A stretch of 64,000 bases of DNA from Timema cristinae (Eukaryota > Arthropoda > Insecta > Phasmatodea > Timematidae). Positions within the stretch are counted from its first letter, which is position 1. Each line of letters opens with the position of its first letter. Made by a program: the position numbers and the translations under genes. The notes under the pieces were generated by a model that saw nothing but the letters and a program-made list of their open reading frames with translations, was not told the DNA's origin and ran no database searches. The stretch covers positions 61,397,317 through 61,461,316 of the forward strand of contig JBCFYV010009882.1 in the NCBI GenBank assembly GCA_039000515.1, read 5' to 3'. Below are positions 36,480 to 49,231 of the stretch, one piece after another.

Positions 36480-36965
36480 TAATAGAGAAAGTCCGTGAAA
36501 AACTGCGGACAAGTTTCGGCGGGTGAAAAAAGATTTCATGTCAGGTAGAGGTTGTATGGACCAGATATTTGCATTGCAACAAGTGATTAAGAAATGTATT
36601 GGAGTTAGAAAGAAAGTTTATCTTGCAGTCATTGATCCTGAGAAAGCGTAAGATCGATTGAATAGGAGTATGTTATGGTATGTTCTGAGAAAGTATTATG
36701 GTGGGTATGTATGATAGTAAATGGAAATATGGCAGTGTATGGCGAAGTAAAGCATGCGTTAGGGGGGATGAAGGTTTTAACGAATAGTTTTATATAGCAA
36801 AGGGTGTTAGACAAGGTTATGTTATGTCTTAATGGTTGTTTAATGCATTCGTGAGTAAGTGTATGAAGGATGCCTGTGGTGACACTGTCGTTGTACAAAT
36901 GGACATTGTGAATGTGAGAGTTCTATTACATGCATATGATGCCGTATGATTATTTATCTGAGAAT
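36480..36965 (+). pseudogene. LINE reverse-transcriptase fragment (finger/palm part)
   Basis: The plus strand reads FMSGRGCMDQIFALQQVIKK, then KKVYLAVIDPEKAYDRLNRS, then GVRQGYVMS-like and VRVLLHAYDA, corresponding to the GF..GRGCVDQI, D.EKAYDRV, RQGCVMSP and YADD blocks of an insect non-LTR reverse transcriptase. Stops and frameshifts (for example a stop just after EKA) make it inactive. It runs into a piece of a similar LINE in the opposite orientation at about 36966. Confidence 0.75.
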
Positions 36966-37665
36966 GAAAGTGACCTGCATAATATGGCGTCAAACAGAAT
37001 TGATAATTATTTGCTTCGTCACTAGATCCACACTTATCCTCTCAACACCCTCAAACCAACTTAAGGCACTTATTTCACATGGACCTATTGGATTCCCGGT
37101 TAAACTGCATTCTTCTAAGACCCAATCATAACTATCTTTGTCCATACGAGCTTTTCCATGTTCATTTTTTAGAGATTTCATTCCAACCGCATTTACCTTG
37201 CTCTTATGTTGTTCCTGACAAACCCACGGTTCACATCAATATAAAAATGTTGGCATTAACACAAATTTATATACTGCCATATTTGACTCTTTCGGTACTA
37301 CGTCATTCTTTGCAAAAGTCCACATACTTCCAACTACTCTCTGATGTGCATTCACCCATATGTCAATTTTACCATCTAGCCTTCCATTTTGACAAAACAT
37401 TCCGTCCAGATATACAAAATGATTCACTTGTTATTACATTTTTCTATTTATATTATTTGGCAAACATTTTCTGATAATTCCTTATCAAAAACTATCACGT
37501 TAGTTTTGGAGATATTTATACGGAGATCCATTCTGCCTGTCACCACATTCAAACGATTTAATGTATTTTGCAAGCGAATTTCATTTTTATCCACTAATAA
37601 ATCATAATATAAATTTAATAGTACTCTCACATTCACATTGTCCTTTGAATATATTTTCAAAATGA
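36966..37665 (-). pseudogene. LINE reverse-transcriptase fragment (palm to C-terminal tail), minus strand
   Basis: Minus-strand frames in order (37660-37448, 37427-37236, 37181-36990): NVNVRVLLNLYYD... then LRINISKTNVIVF; HFVYLDGMFCQNGRLDGKID then QRVVGSMWTFAKNDV; WVLEECSLTGNPIGPCEISA then LSWFEGVERISVDLVTKQI. These follow the YADD, ISKT and FVYLG blocks and the C-terminal tail of an insect LINE. Frameshifts separate the pieces. It overlaps in content, at the YADD region, with the plus-strand fragment to its left. Confidence 0.75.
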
Positions 37666-38259
37666 TTAGGCATCCCTTGACAAATCATGGTGAAACTTGC
37701 ATAGGCAACCTATCCTACCAGAAGAACGAATTTTTATTACTTTAAGGTAAGCCAGACACATATAAATTTATAAAAAAACATTCTTAATTACTTAACATTT
37801 AGGTAGTTAAACAATCACTAAAATTGTATTTTGAAATTTGTAATAATATTTATATAGAACTTAATTATTGGTATAACAACATACATTGATTTACCAAGTT
37901 TGAACATATGTTTAAAATGGGAAGTAACTGTTATTAGAGTTTGGAAATAAGTCCTTAAAATTAGTGTAAGTAAAGGAGTAATAAGAATGCAGGTATGGAA
38001 AGTGCTGCTAAATGAGTTTCCCAACTAATTGAAAGAAAACTGTTCAAAGAGCTCCTTAACGCGATCATTAAAATACAGTTTCCTATAAGCATGATTTTTC
38101 CTGACATTTGGACCAAAGCTTTAAAAAAAAAGGAGATCTTAATTGTCAATATCTGTTTCTCTTTTCTTCGTATTTTTTTCATATATATCAGATTCTCTTT
38201 TTGAGAAGTCAATAATGTCTCATTATAAATATCAGCACACTGGAATTTTTTTTATATAT

Positions 38260-38990
38260 ATTTGTAGGGGTGGTCATTGGAAGTATAGATTGCCATGGTT
38301 GAAAAAGTACAAACATACTCGAGTATTGTGCCATAAAAATTCAGGAGCTATGTTTATTAAAAGTAAGAATGTTTGTTGGTTTCTTGCAAGGTGTTGCAAA
38401 AGTACGATAATTACTATTTGTAGCAATAGGCGCAGGTAGGTATGGTAAGCAAATAAATGGTGAAACTTTTCAGTCCTCCAACATTTTCCAATTATTAAAT
38501 GATAAACAATCTGACATTAGAAAACCTGCTTATCTACCTCAAACAAATGTTAAGACCCTATTTGTGTTTATTGAGGATGAGGAGTATCCGCTTCTTCTTA
38601 ACATCCTAAAACCATAAGGTTGTGAGAACTTACCAATTCTACAGGAATGCTACAATAAACGTATTTCCAAAGCTAGGAAAATATTTTATGATCTTTCAGG
38701 ATTTTTAATTATAAATAGCGGTTGCTTTGGAAGTGAATTGAAACTTATATTCATATAGTTGACAATATTGTTAAGTGTATTTGTGTTTAACATAATACCA
38801 TTTTAGAAAAAGAAGGCTTTGAACAACATATAACTAAATTGGATGTTGAATCTAATAAAAAAAGGAACAAAGGCAACCTAGGGGAAGACCTGCCAATTTA
38901 TCTAAAAGTGTTAGAAACATTTTCACAAAATTTATTTAAAATATATTTTTTTGTTTTACTATGAGTTAAATATATATATATAAATTTAAA
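38260..38990 (+). pseudogene. PIF/Harbinger (HARBI1-like) transposase relic
   Basis: Plus-strand reading around 38425-38740 gives GRYGKQIDGETFQSSNIFQL, then KPAYLPQTNVKTLFVFIEDE followed by EYPLLLNILKP, then NKRISKARKIFYDLSGFLI. This follows the HARBI1 order G..GR.SDGG.F..S, LP, FV.DEAFPL..., and N.RLS.AR..VE.AFG.L. The E-E-Y-P-L block is where the second half of the DDE region lies. Stops interrupt the frame and the upstream half (38150-38420) is only faintly recognisable. A long-dead copy. Confidence 0.65.
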
Positions 38991-39149
38991 GTACGAGAAA
39001 GTTTACTTTATTTTTAAGTAAGAAGGAATAATATCAAAAAATTAATCCTAACAAATTATTTTTGCCCCTACAACATTATTATCATCAACGGTTTGAAGCC
39101 TGTGGCTTGGTCATTTTAGTGAAATACCTCCATATTCCTCTATCGTTCC

Positions 39150-40000
39150 ACTATTCTTCCACCTTTAATTTCTTTGATTATTCTCGTCTCACTTGAGCCC
39201 TATAATATAGTCAAAGTATGGTAAATAAATATATTTTATCTCGAATATTGAAAAAAGTTGCCAAATGCCATACTATTACACCCCGACATCACAATACGTT
39301 CTCAGCGCACTCTGAATTCTCTCTTTGGCTATCCACTAATCCATTCATATCTCCAAAGAGATAATTCTTTCACTCTGTTCACATGCATACAAAATTTCAC
39401 TGAGATCACTCAAAAACTTCACTCTTAAATTCTCGTCTTGACCGTCCACCAGAACATAATCAGCACCTAACATAATTCTACGAATGTCTATTTTCACACG
39501 TATCCATATAAGTCTAGATGACACCAACTCATTCCGTCTCACAAACAGCTCAGCTTTTGGACTTAAGATTAAGCCTACTCCCTGACTTCCCCTTATACAT
39601 TTATCCACACCTGACTACAGTGCCAGGCTACCATCACTCGTCATCAAAACATATTTCCCGTTTCGCTTGATTTCACTTATACACAAAACCTCAATTATTA
39701 TTCTAATCATTTCTTCTAACAGTTCATTATCTAACACAAACTCCTCTAACATTCCACGTCCCAATACATATATAGTGTTCTTGTGGGTAAACACACCGAA
39801 ATCCTTCCTATTGGTAGTGACACATGGGCAACTTTGTTCTGGGCGGCAGTCTCTATTGTAGGAATACTGTTTTGTAATAACAGTGCAAGGGCGCTCAGGA
39901 TAAGATTGAGCAACGCTTGTACTTGTGATATACTTGCTGAAATGTGCCAACAGCAATTAGTACAGCATCCTTACCATAAGCAGCAAATACTGACACGGGT
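39150..40000 (-). pseudogene. LINE endonuclease (APE-type) fragment, minus strand
   Basis: Minus-strand frames 39956-39615 and 39608-39345 read FVLDNELLEEMIRIIIEVLC, SEIKRNGKYVLMTSDGSLAL, then RGSQGVGLILSPKAELFVRR, VSSRLIWIRVKIDIRRIM and VDGQDENLRVKFLSDLSEIL. This is the N-terminal apurinic-type endonuclease of an insect LINE, up to the point where GDFNA should stand (here degraded, reading EMNGLVDSQREN-like sequence beyond 39345). A stop splits the two frames. It may be the 5' part of the same minus-strand insertion as 36966-37665. Confidence 0.7.
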
Positions 40001-40029
40001 GTGGGTATGATCAAGGCCTGGTCTACTCT

Positions 40030-40205
40030 AAGCTAATTACTAAAACATATAATCCAATATTAACCTCTGATGACCGAAGCTACGGTGGGCAGCTGAGGTT
40101 AAAAGTGAAGGGTTCATCTGTAGACAAGCTGGCGAGAACATGGCCTAATGAAACGTGGAATGTCATAGGAGCTTGTGGCAAAGAGAATGAACTGTTAGAA
40201 TAAAT
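40030..40205 (+). pseudogene. LINE endonuclease start fragment, plus strand
   Basis: The plus strand reads LRLKVKGSSVDKLARTWPNE then TWNVIGACGKENELLE, the start of the same type of endonuclease as at 39150-40000 but in the opposite orientation. The two are arranged head to head about 30 bases apart. Confidence 0.5.
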
Positions 40206-41099
40206 GTATTTATATATGTATTATAATTTACACATGTATGCATATACATTATACAATTTGTTTTTTCTATTTGCCATAGAGTTGGCATTTCTAATTAATA
40301 TACCAATAATTTTAGTTCATATATGATAACCAAAAGCTTATGTTGGAGCTCATATTTCAGGTTTTATAATCTTAGATCATGTTATATTAAAATTATAAGG
40401 TTTTGGTTTTTTCGGACTATTACATGAATAATTTGTTCTGTTTTAATTTATTATATATGAATTGATATTAGTTCATTAGTAGGTTTTAGTGAGTTTAACA
40501 TGCTTATGTCAAGTTGATTTGAAACCATTAATTACATATTCGTCAGTAGCTTATATAGGAATCGTTTACGGTGTCGGCGGGACAGATACCGTCGTCATTG
40601 AAATTCACAAGAGAGTCGGAGGAGGAAGGATATTTTCCCCTGGCTTATTAGGGAACTGGGTGTTTCCCTGCCAGTCTAATAAAGTGGAAATAGACTGTAA
40701 AATACCATCGTATGTCAAGACTATACTAAACAAATTGAAATTAAATTACTTACATATCATGTCTATCACAGCAAAACTAAACTAATTTGAAATATTTCAC
40801 AACATATCAGCTTCATTGGTGGGGCCATTTTTTCTTAACACTCTTAATATTTGATTTAAAACTTATAATGAACGAGATTCATTAATTTGTGGGCTATCTA
40901 CAGGTGCTTGAGAAGGGCGGGCCCTTAAATTAACGTTTCAGCCCCTATTAGGCCGTAATTTACGTATTCCATTGGTAGATGACTGATGCTTATAAAGCTA
41001 ATTTATTATACCGTTTTATTTTGCAAGTCTTCTTCCAGCACATGATATATTTGCACACGTTTCTAAAACGATTCACTCCTAGAAGTTTGTGATGTTGGT

Positions 41100-41311
41100 T
41101 TGTTGGTAAAATTGAGATTGAGGTTTAAGCCCCACCGAATATACTAATTTTTTTCTTCCCTGAAAATAATGGAACACTTCCTCGTTCAGTTTTTTCCCAA
41201 TGTGAATTTCCATTCCTATCTTTAATCTTATATATAAAACATAAAAGCTTGCACTTGAGCGATTAGCAACAAAATATTATTAATTAATTTCGTTGTGCAC
41301 CTTTTGACCTC

Positions 41312-41388
<77 letters not shown>

Positions 41389-41560
41389 GTAATAATAATA
41401 ATGGAATACTTACTCGTCAAGTTTTTTTCACTGTGTAGTTTTTCATTTATTTCTTTATTATATACATAATAACTAAAAGTTTACAATTGAGCGACTAAAC
41501 TCAAAATATTATGAATTAATTACGTTGTGCCCTGTTGACCTAATATATTTCGAACACTGT
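41100..41560 (+). repeat. SINE-like repeat with (ATA)n tail, partly duplicated
   Basis: 41160-41310 (atggaacacttcctcgttca onward) is repeated in diverged form at 41402-41545. Between them is an uninterrupted-looking (AAT)n run (about 41310-41400). Upstream, ttgaggtttaagccccaccg resembles a degraded tRNA B box, suggesting a SINE whose (AAT)n tail was duplicated. Confidence 0.5.
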
Positions 41561-42198
41561 GCTAATGCTGCTACATTACCTATAAATGTATACCATCCCT
41601 ATCCAAACTTTGCCATTCCCTGTTAAAATTTAATCCTTCAAGTTAAATAAAATATTTTTATATATATTATTTAGATGCTTAAAATTGACAAAGATATTGG
41701 GGCTTACAATCCCGTTTGGGTGTACTAAGGTAGGTTTTCAACGTTTCATTTTGCAGCCCTGAATTTAATAAATAAACTGTTACATACCATTTATTAAGAT
41801 CATTTTTTTAAAAGTGATTTAGCTCAATTTTAATATTTTACTTTATTTTGTCTTGAGTAAGCCTTCAAAGCTAGCTAGTTAATCATAGTAACTGAGCTTG
41901 CAGCACCATATAGTACCACCCCACTTAGTTGTAAAGTTGAGTACGTTGGTTTTCCAAATCAGTTTTCTATTAATCGTTTATATCAAAAAGGCCTAATATA
42001 TAAGGTGATTAGTCTATGTAGATTATGTGGCTATATTATACTTTGTTCAGATGACTCATGTTTGATTCACTAGCCTTATGATTAATTTTGTCATTTAAAA
42101 TTTTTATAAGAATGATTATAACAAAAATGGGTTGGGTGAAGGGGATTCTAATAATTTAGATCTTAGCCAATTGACCTCATCTTACCTCTGCTCTCCTG

Positions 42199-42499
42199 GC
42201 GTATGGAGGAATTCATTTCTGAGGTGGGGACACCATTAAGGTGAATTCCATTATCCCCAGATGGTAGGATAATACTTGAGAATGATGTTGGTGGAAAGCA
42301 GAAGGACATACAGTTTAACGTGGGTTCCGAATCACGGTGGGGGGCTGGCATTCCACTTCATTCACAAAGCGTGAAAGCACACACTTTGCCACAGGTGAAG
42401 GAAGTGTTTAGTAATCAGAACCAGGACCGGGACCATGATTAGAACTCTAGACCTCTAACGCCAAAGTCTGACACCTTACCCCTAAACAGCCAGATCACC
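42199..42499 (-). repeat. SINE, family B, minus orientation
   Basis: On the minus strand it starts ggtgatctggctgtttaggg, continues gtaaggtgtcagactttggc, and contains ggaatgccagccccccaccg and cccacgttaaactgta, matching the full-length copy at 53700-54045. The 3' part diverges. Confidence 0.7.
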
Positions 42500-43249
42500 A
42501 TTATAACAAATATAAACAAACACATTAAACGTATCAATTCGTCCAATTTTTAATTGCAATGCTTCCTTGTAGCCCATTTATGTGGGTGACGGTGAGGAAA
42601 AAACTTAAATCCTTGTTGGCTGTACTCAGATATTTTTCCATAAAAGAATTTTACCTCTACCCTAACTTAAATGAGTAGCATGAGTGAATTTTAAAGGCTA
42701 ATTATTAAGGTTGTTTTAGTACCTTTCTCTTAGTGCTTATTGTTAAAACGTGATGTCGTTTAGTTAAATGTATTCACATAGGGTCTACAATGGTGGGGGT
42801 GGGAAGCCTTTTTTTTATCTTGAATGTTAAACAGCCATGCTAACCACTGATCTTAGGCGCTGATAACCAATGAACTCGCCAAAGGGAGTAGTTTATCCGA
42901 CAAGGTTCATCACCGTCCATCAACATCCGTTCCCGTGACTACAACGCTATCTCTTTGGTAATGAATGGCATGTACCCCTATTATCCGCTGCCAGACGTCT
43001 TACCAGTGGAATACCATATTTTATTTAAGCCAGAGTTGTGTGGTTCTTTGACAACCAAGCCACACTCCAAACATCTTGGACCAACACTTGACGTCCGACA
43101 GTCATGGTCCAAGTGAAAGAATGCCATTCCTACAGAGGTAGGGTTCTCAAAGAACCACTCACCCCAGCCGCAACATCCTCTCTGAGATTCGAAACAAATG
43201 TAAACAATTTAAAAGAACACACTTGGATTAGAATCAAATAAGATTAAAT

Positions 43250-43570
43250 ATTAAAATGAGATAAAAATTCGGAACACATCTGAACGACTTCGTCCACATA
43301 ATCCTCTATAAATATGACATAAATTCATATGGGACAACATTCAAATGGGAATTCAATCAAATGAGGTAAAATAAATTGGGACAAAAGTTCAAATATGGCA
43401 TACAGAATTAATTGGGGCAAATATTAAACGAAACAATAATCAAATGGGTATAAATAGAATGGAACAGTAATAGAATGGGGAAGAAATAAAATGGAGGAGA
43501 AAATCAAATGGGGAGGGTAAAATTAATGAGGAAAATATCAAATGGGGCAAATAATCAAATGGACAGAATT
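43250..43570. repeat. Purine-rich degenerate tandem tract
   Basis: Repeated short units like aatcaaatgggg and gggacaaa, each 10-15 bases, spread over about 300 bases, almost all A and G on the plus strand. No coding sequence. Confidence 0.6.
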
Positions 43571-44710
43571 GGAATATTATTATTACGTCATCTAGTGTCA
43601 AATACCTCCATGGGGAGAGAGTACCTATAAATAGTATCCTGGCGACCTGAATTTAAGTCACAGTGTCAAAGGTCAGGTTTCGGTCATACACTGGTATCCC
43701 CACTAATAATACTCACTCTATGAAGAATGTAATAAGTCTTTCATTTTTTATAGTAAAATTTCTTAATGTTATGATTCTCATGTTTACTTGATAATATGAA
43801 CACCTGTATTATTAGGCTCCTTATAATAAAGCCGAATCAACTGAATCACAAAACCATTTTATCTAATTTGGCATGGACCATTCATTAATTTGTATTTAAT
43901 TTTATGACTCCTGATATTATTAAGAATTACTTGTAGCATGTTATTTATATTAGTAAATAAACTCTAACAGTAGTTTACGTTGCACAAAGTCTGCTCCAAC
44001 TGTAATCTATATAGTGTTAAAAAAAATTGACTGATTGTTAATACATTACCGTGCGTACTAATTATTCTGTGATTCTTTCAAAAACTGTTTTCGAGATTCA
44101 AAACTTTACTATATTCCATTAATTGGTAACCCCTTTATTAAATATTATACTATCACTGTGTATGATGTACGAATATTACTCAATCGGAGGGTTTGTTGGA
44201 TTCTCAAAATGTATACTGTCAGCTTATAAGCCTAAAAAGCACTAAAAGGCATACAGAGGAAACGAGATAGTCTCCCGCTGATTTTATCATTGAGCCAGAA
44301 GGTATTTTCACATCAGACTGTCAAGCCCACCGAAATGCATACACCAACTGACCGTACAAGGGAGACCTTCAATCCATTCATCACACGGACTGGCAATATA
44401 CTGAATGTGATTTTAGTATCGTCCATCGTCATATTTGTTAGAGCCGTAAGGGAGACTAAGTCAGAGCAATGTAAGTAGCAACTTTCTATAGCCCATACCA
44501 GAAGATATATTGCATTGTAAACACCAAATATGGCCAGAGATGGATCTGGGCTATACTATAAATATACAGTACACTATTTATGGTGCATTTTATTGTTAAC
44601 GTAATATATTTATTTAAAAACTCATTATGTAGTTATAAGTAATGGTTAGGTAATAAACGATTTTTAAAAATCAATACATTTACGGAAGGTTTATTATTAA
44701 ATCAGTTGCA

Positions 44711-44950
44711 TAAGGTGCTACATAGTTTAAGGCGTCGTTCTAGTCTTGTACTGGATTTCTGGCAATGGGAAGATCGGGGTTTAAGTTTTGGTCTAGTGAT
44801 AATGAATGTGCTTTTCCTAAATGGTGCCCCACTTTCCTTTGAGTACATATCCTCTAATATTCTAAGTTCCTCACTCTTCCCATGATCGTAATCAATATAT
44901 GCGTACAGCCCAAATAGGTAGGGCCTACTAAGACGTGATAAAAATAAATG
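44711..44950 (+). repeat. SINE, family A, diverged
   Basis: The head has cttgtactggatttctggca and gatcggggtttaagttttgg (degraded B box). The end carries cagcccaaataggtagggcc then taagacgtgataaaaataaa, a degraded form of the shared SINE tail. Confidence 0.5.
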
Positions 44951-45276
44951 TTATTGTAATATTCTAAAGGATATGATTGAGGAAGACTGTTAAGAGAAAG
45001 TTAACTTGGACTATAACGAAATACATAATGATGAATCTTTTGCGAAAAATAATTCTTTATGTAACAAGCTGAGGTTCCAATTTAGGCCTCTAATTCAGGG
45101 TTAGCCCAATAGATGGCGAGCCTAACGCCTTAGATCACGTCTTTACTGATACTAAATATTGACATAAGTTTTGTGTAGAGCAATGTGTAATCTTGTAATA
45201 CAACCTTTTTTATTTGAAATATAAAGGTTACTTAGGTACAACAGTGATTTACCTACTTTGTCAAATATTTAACTAT

Positions 45277-45603
45277 CTGGACACGTGGTGTAGTGGTCAG
45301 TGCAACTGGCTACGAACCTAGGGTTCCGGGCTCAATTCCCAGCTGGTACCTTGGGCATTTTCCTCTTAAGAGGAATTATCCCAACGGTCGCCAGGTGTTG
45401 GTAAGTTAGATTTAAGACTCCCACGGGCTCACACCACCATAATCACTATCATCACATCAACTCATTGTGGGTATGTGTAGAAAACCTCCATAGGTGTACC
45501 TTGGGAAACGATATGTGTTAACAGAGCGGCAAATAGTATAAATACAGCTGACCGGAATGGATTCCATGTCCCTTCTGGTTAGTAATGCCAAACGCTAAAG
45601 AAG
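45277..45603 (+). repeat. tRNA-derived SINE, family C
   Basis: The head acacgtggtgtagtggtcag matches a tRNA A box, and cgggctcaattcccagctgg a B box 40-50 bases later. The body (ggaattatcccaacggtcgc, cacgggctcacaccaccata) ends with atgccaaacgctaaagaagg. No open frame. A true tRNA gene is ruled out by the missing acceptor-stem pairing and the long 3' body. Confidence 0.7.
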
Positions 45604-46076
45604 GGGAAAAAAAGTCATTAATTTAGATTGCTTGGAATTTTGTTGATGTTTTAAACAAATAAATTACACAGGAATGTCTTTTATAATGAAGTAAATGGTG
45701 AAGGTGAACGTAACTTTCAAGGTTTATTTGTAGCAAATGGAATGACGATAATAGAATTTTAAAAATCTCTCTTATTCAATTTAATTTCGAATGGTGCTGT
45801 CGTTTATATTGGACTGCATCAGCCAGCTCATGCAAATAAAAATGTAGGAAACACCATCTAAGAGAACATGCAATAGTTTTATTATATTTCAAATAACATA
45901 TATATTTATTTAAACCGTTTAAACGTATGTTTAAGGGTTTAGTATTAATAGTAAACAACATGCTTTATCATATATTAAGATGATCAAGGCCAAATAACCC
46001 TAATAGTCATATTACAATAAGAGATTTCAAAACATAAAACTGATACTTAACTTATATCTTGATTGTGATCTTCCAG

Positions 46077-46206
46077 GAACATGTTTGATCGTCAAGATAG
46101 CTTACGTTCTGACTATATGAGTGATCGTGAGTCCCGTTATGGCATCGTGCAGCAAGCGTCAATCGAAAGTACTGATTCACGGCTCTGCTATCTCACCTCT
46201 TCAGAG
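46077..46206 (+). CDS. sif: sif exon 5 (last exon in the window)
   Basis: Acceptor tgatcttccag (to 46076), donor GAG|GTAAGT (46207). One base completes AG|G (Arg), then 43 codons: NMFDRQDSLRSDYMSDRESR, YGIVQQASIESTDSRLCYLT, SSE. Ends in phase 0. From memory, insect still life proteins have RQDSLRS-YxSDRESRYGIVQQASIESTDSR-CYLTSSE here, followed by an acidic segment and then the first PH domain. That next exon is not found between 46207 and 64000. The motif-dense sequence is far better conserved than the linkers before it, so it is probably a binding or regulatory segment. Confidence 0.9.
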
Positions 46207-48589
46207 GTAAGTGGATCAAGCATTAAACACCATTACAAAATACATATTTTTAAATTCTGTTTTTAAAATAACAATCAAGAACTATTGCATTCGTTAATTA
46301 TTATTATCTTCGCCAATACAATCTAAATAAAATTATATTAATAACCCCAATTTGTTGTTGGAACATTAATTTTTACTTTCTCACGACACCTTGAAGGTAG
46401 GAAGTATCGTAATCCTCAAAAAATTCAAATTCAAGATGTTAACGAATTTTGATGTTTTATGAACCTCTGAATCCGAAAAAGTGGCTTACGCAATGCCGTC
46501 TTTATATCTGTACGTATTTATGTATGTGTGTTTGTATCTCGGCCTAGAACTGAAACTATTTCCCCGATTGGGTTTAAACATGATAGTCAGGGTTTTCATA
46601 AGGTTCTCCAAATATATATTTAGAATAAGTTATCTTACTTTAAAATTAGTTCACTTAAGGGTAATAGATAGTAAAAAAGCTATTTTATTGACATCGGTTG
46701 TAGATAAATTGATTAAAATTCATATCTAGGTACTATTTAACAATAACAACAAAATGGAGACTCTAATATTCCTGTGAAAATGAATTTAGGGGTTCTTTAC
46801 ATGAGCGAAAATTTATACTTTTGATTGTATCTGCCAAGAATTTGAGATATTAAATAATTATTTGAAGAGTTGTGGCTCTATTAAAAATAATCATATTTTA
46901 ATTGAAGTATGTTTTTTATTAAACCATTATTTTATAAGCTATTAGCAAATATATAATTTTAATGTCGGTATTTGAAATGTGAAATTGATTGTTAGGCTCT
47001 TTAAAAACAGATATGTTCCTCTTTTCTCCATGCTCAGTGTATATTATTTCATCTGTGCTCTTTGGTGGAGTGTTTCTGAAAGGATATTTATTACTTCGTT
47101 TAACAACCTTACAAGTTTTTAGTAAATGTCTATAGTTTAATATAAATTAGTTTGAAAATAGGTATGGTGCAGTACCGTATATTTCATAATGTTTCTGTAT
47201 CAATGAATATTATTTCTGTTCGCATATATTACGAGCTATAAGTCAATGTCTTCATTTAAATAAGAAGAGAGAAAGTATATGCACTAAACATTATGTTCTT
47301 ACAATCGACCTGTCTGATATAATGTATTAAATAAGTTTTTTTTGCTTTGATGTTAGTTGAAAATATCACACAACTCTGAAGTTACTAATACTAATCAGAA
47401 GATATTACAGAATTTGTGGTTACATAAGAACAGTCTTAAAGAACCATTTAACTCCTACAATAACCCAAATGAGCACGAGTCACACACAGACACACACACA
47501 TAAGCGAGCTTGGTCCATCATTCTACTATCATCTGATCATTGGAATTTAATAGTAGCCAGACCAATAGTAAATTAGACCGTGGTTTTTCTTCCATTTAAT
47601 TCTTTAATACCTACTCTTATAACATTATGGCCTGACACTCCCGCAAAAATTAAATGATGATAAGAGATAAATTGAGATTAAAGACATTTTATATCGAGGA
47701 CAGCGTGGTTCTTATTAATATTTAAAAAAATATAATAATAAGTAACAGCTAAAAATGGTTTAAATCAATGTTTAAGGTGAAAAAGCAATAATAATACAAA
47801 ATGTATGGGCGTATAGAGTTTACGTTCATATGTATTTAGTGTAAATAGACTAGTAGGATTCTTTGTAGCTGAATTTAATTACATGTCACTGATGGACTTC
47901 AGTCCGACTTGATAAAAACTATATTATACGCAACAGATATTAAAACATTTTAGATATATTAAGAACTTAATGAATTGTATATAAAATCAATAGGCTTTTG
48001 AAAGTTAAAATAAACTACCATATATTTTAGCCATGTGAAGTCTTCCCGTTGAAATTATATAACACTCTATTATTAGATGGATTAGAGGCAGAATGTTTGC
48101 AGTTTTTCATAGTTGATTATTTATTATGAAATAGATGTATTGATCTAAAGAATATGTTTTGTTACTTGTTTTCTTAGATTTTAAGTGTCAATACAATCCA
48201 ATATTGACTTATAATCTGTTAATAATATTCAATACTAACAAGTGTAACTTGTTTTCACACGGAGAATGTATAAATTAACATTGTTATTTTTTGTATATAA
48301 AATAAATCACAGGAAATAGTAATACGATCTTAAATTGTGTTTATATATTAATTATTAATTGACTTATATTGTGATAAAAAATGCGAGACTAGGCTGACTT
48401 CTTTAAAACATAGATATAATGTGAACATGTTTTAAAAGCTGAAATTTCTTTTGAAGATTACTAATAACTTCTCTATAGACACTACTTTGAATACATGTCG
48501 GTTTGTTGGAATAAAAAATAAAGAAGACTCTCAAATCAGAGATAATTTGGTGATTAAAGAGTTGAAATTAAATTCAATCAATACTATTA

Positions 48590-49173
48590 TAGCATTTTTT
48601 TTACCTTACCTACTCTTTTTTTTACCCATTTTACCAATTTGGCCCATTTTACATGAATTTAATCTTTTTTCCACTTTACCTTTAAGTAATAACCTTTTTT
48701 ATCTTTTATTCCTCATCGCCATATACACCCAATCTATCCTTTCAACCCCATTAATATTATATTTTTATTTTTTAGCCTGTTTAGCCCTTTGCAGCTTTTT
48801 AATCTTTTAACATTCTTTATATTTTTTACCCCTTTAAACCGTAATACCCATCTTTTGTTTTTTACTATTTACCCTTTGGAAATTATTTTCCCTTTTCGCC
48901 ATTTTTGTCATTTTTGCTCATTTTTGTCTTATTGCCCTTATTTCAAATAAAATTTATCTTTTACGATCTTTCCCCTTTTTTCCCTTTACCTTTTTTATCC
49001 TTTACACTTTTTACCCTATACGATTAAAACCCTACACCTTTTTTTAACCCTTTTTACTCCTTTTACACTATCTACCCTTTCCACTCCGCTTACGATTTTC
49101 ACCAAATAAAACTTTTTACCCTTTTTTCCCTTTTTATTTTTTTTGACCTTTTTGCTGCTTTTTAATACATTAA

Positions 49174-49231
<58 letters not shown>

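Larger units (their letters stand above)
35022..46076 (+). other. sif intron 4 (about 11.1 kb)
   Basis: Donor GTGAGG, acceptor tgatcttccag ending at 46076. Contains DNA-transposon, LINE, Harbinger and SINE relics listed separately. 37670-38140, 40210-41090, 41560-42190, 42500-43240, 43570-44710 and 45610-46076 hold nothing I recognise. 42780-43200 is less AT-rich and contains a 17-base inverted pair around 43036 and 43143, possibly part of an unclassified repeat. Confidence 0.8.

Noticed and set aside
37079..37474. 131-codon plus-strand open frame
   Set aside because: Shadow of the minus-strand LINE reverse-transcriptase fragment, whose translation shows conserved motifs.
44290..44478. 62-codon open frame followed by a GTAAGT donor, considered as an extra sif exon
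   Set aside because: No convincing acceptor, no ATG at the frame start, and no sequence I recognise. The frame overlaps the donor by chance. It is not excluded as an alternative exon but is not supported.
45281..45350. tRNA gene candidate
   Set aside because: A and B boxes are present, but there is no acceptor-stem pairing and a long SINE body follows.
48451..48810. Hydrophobic 119-codon open frame, apparently a membrane protein
   Set aside because: It lies in the pyrimidine-rich repeat tract. T-rich DNA gives Leu/Phe/Ile codons by composition alone. No start context or family match.
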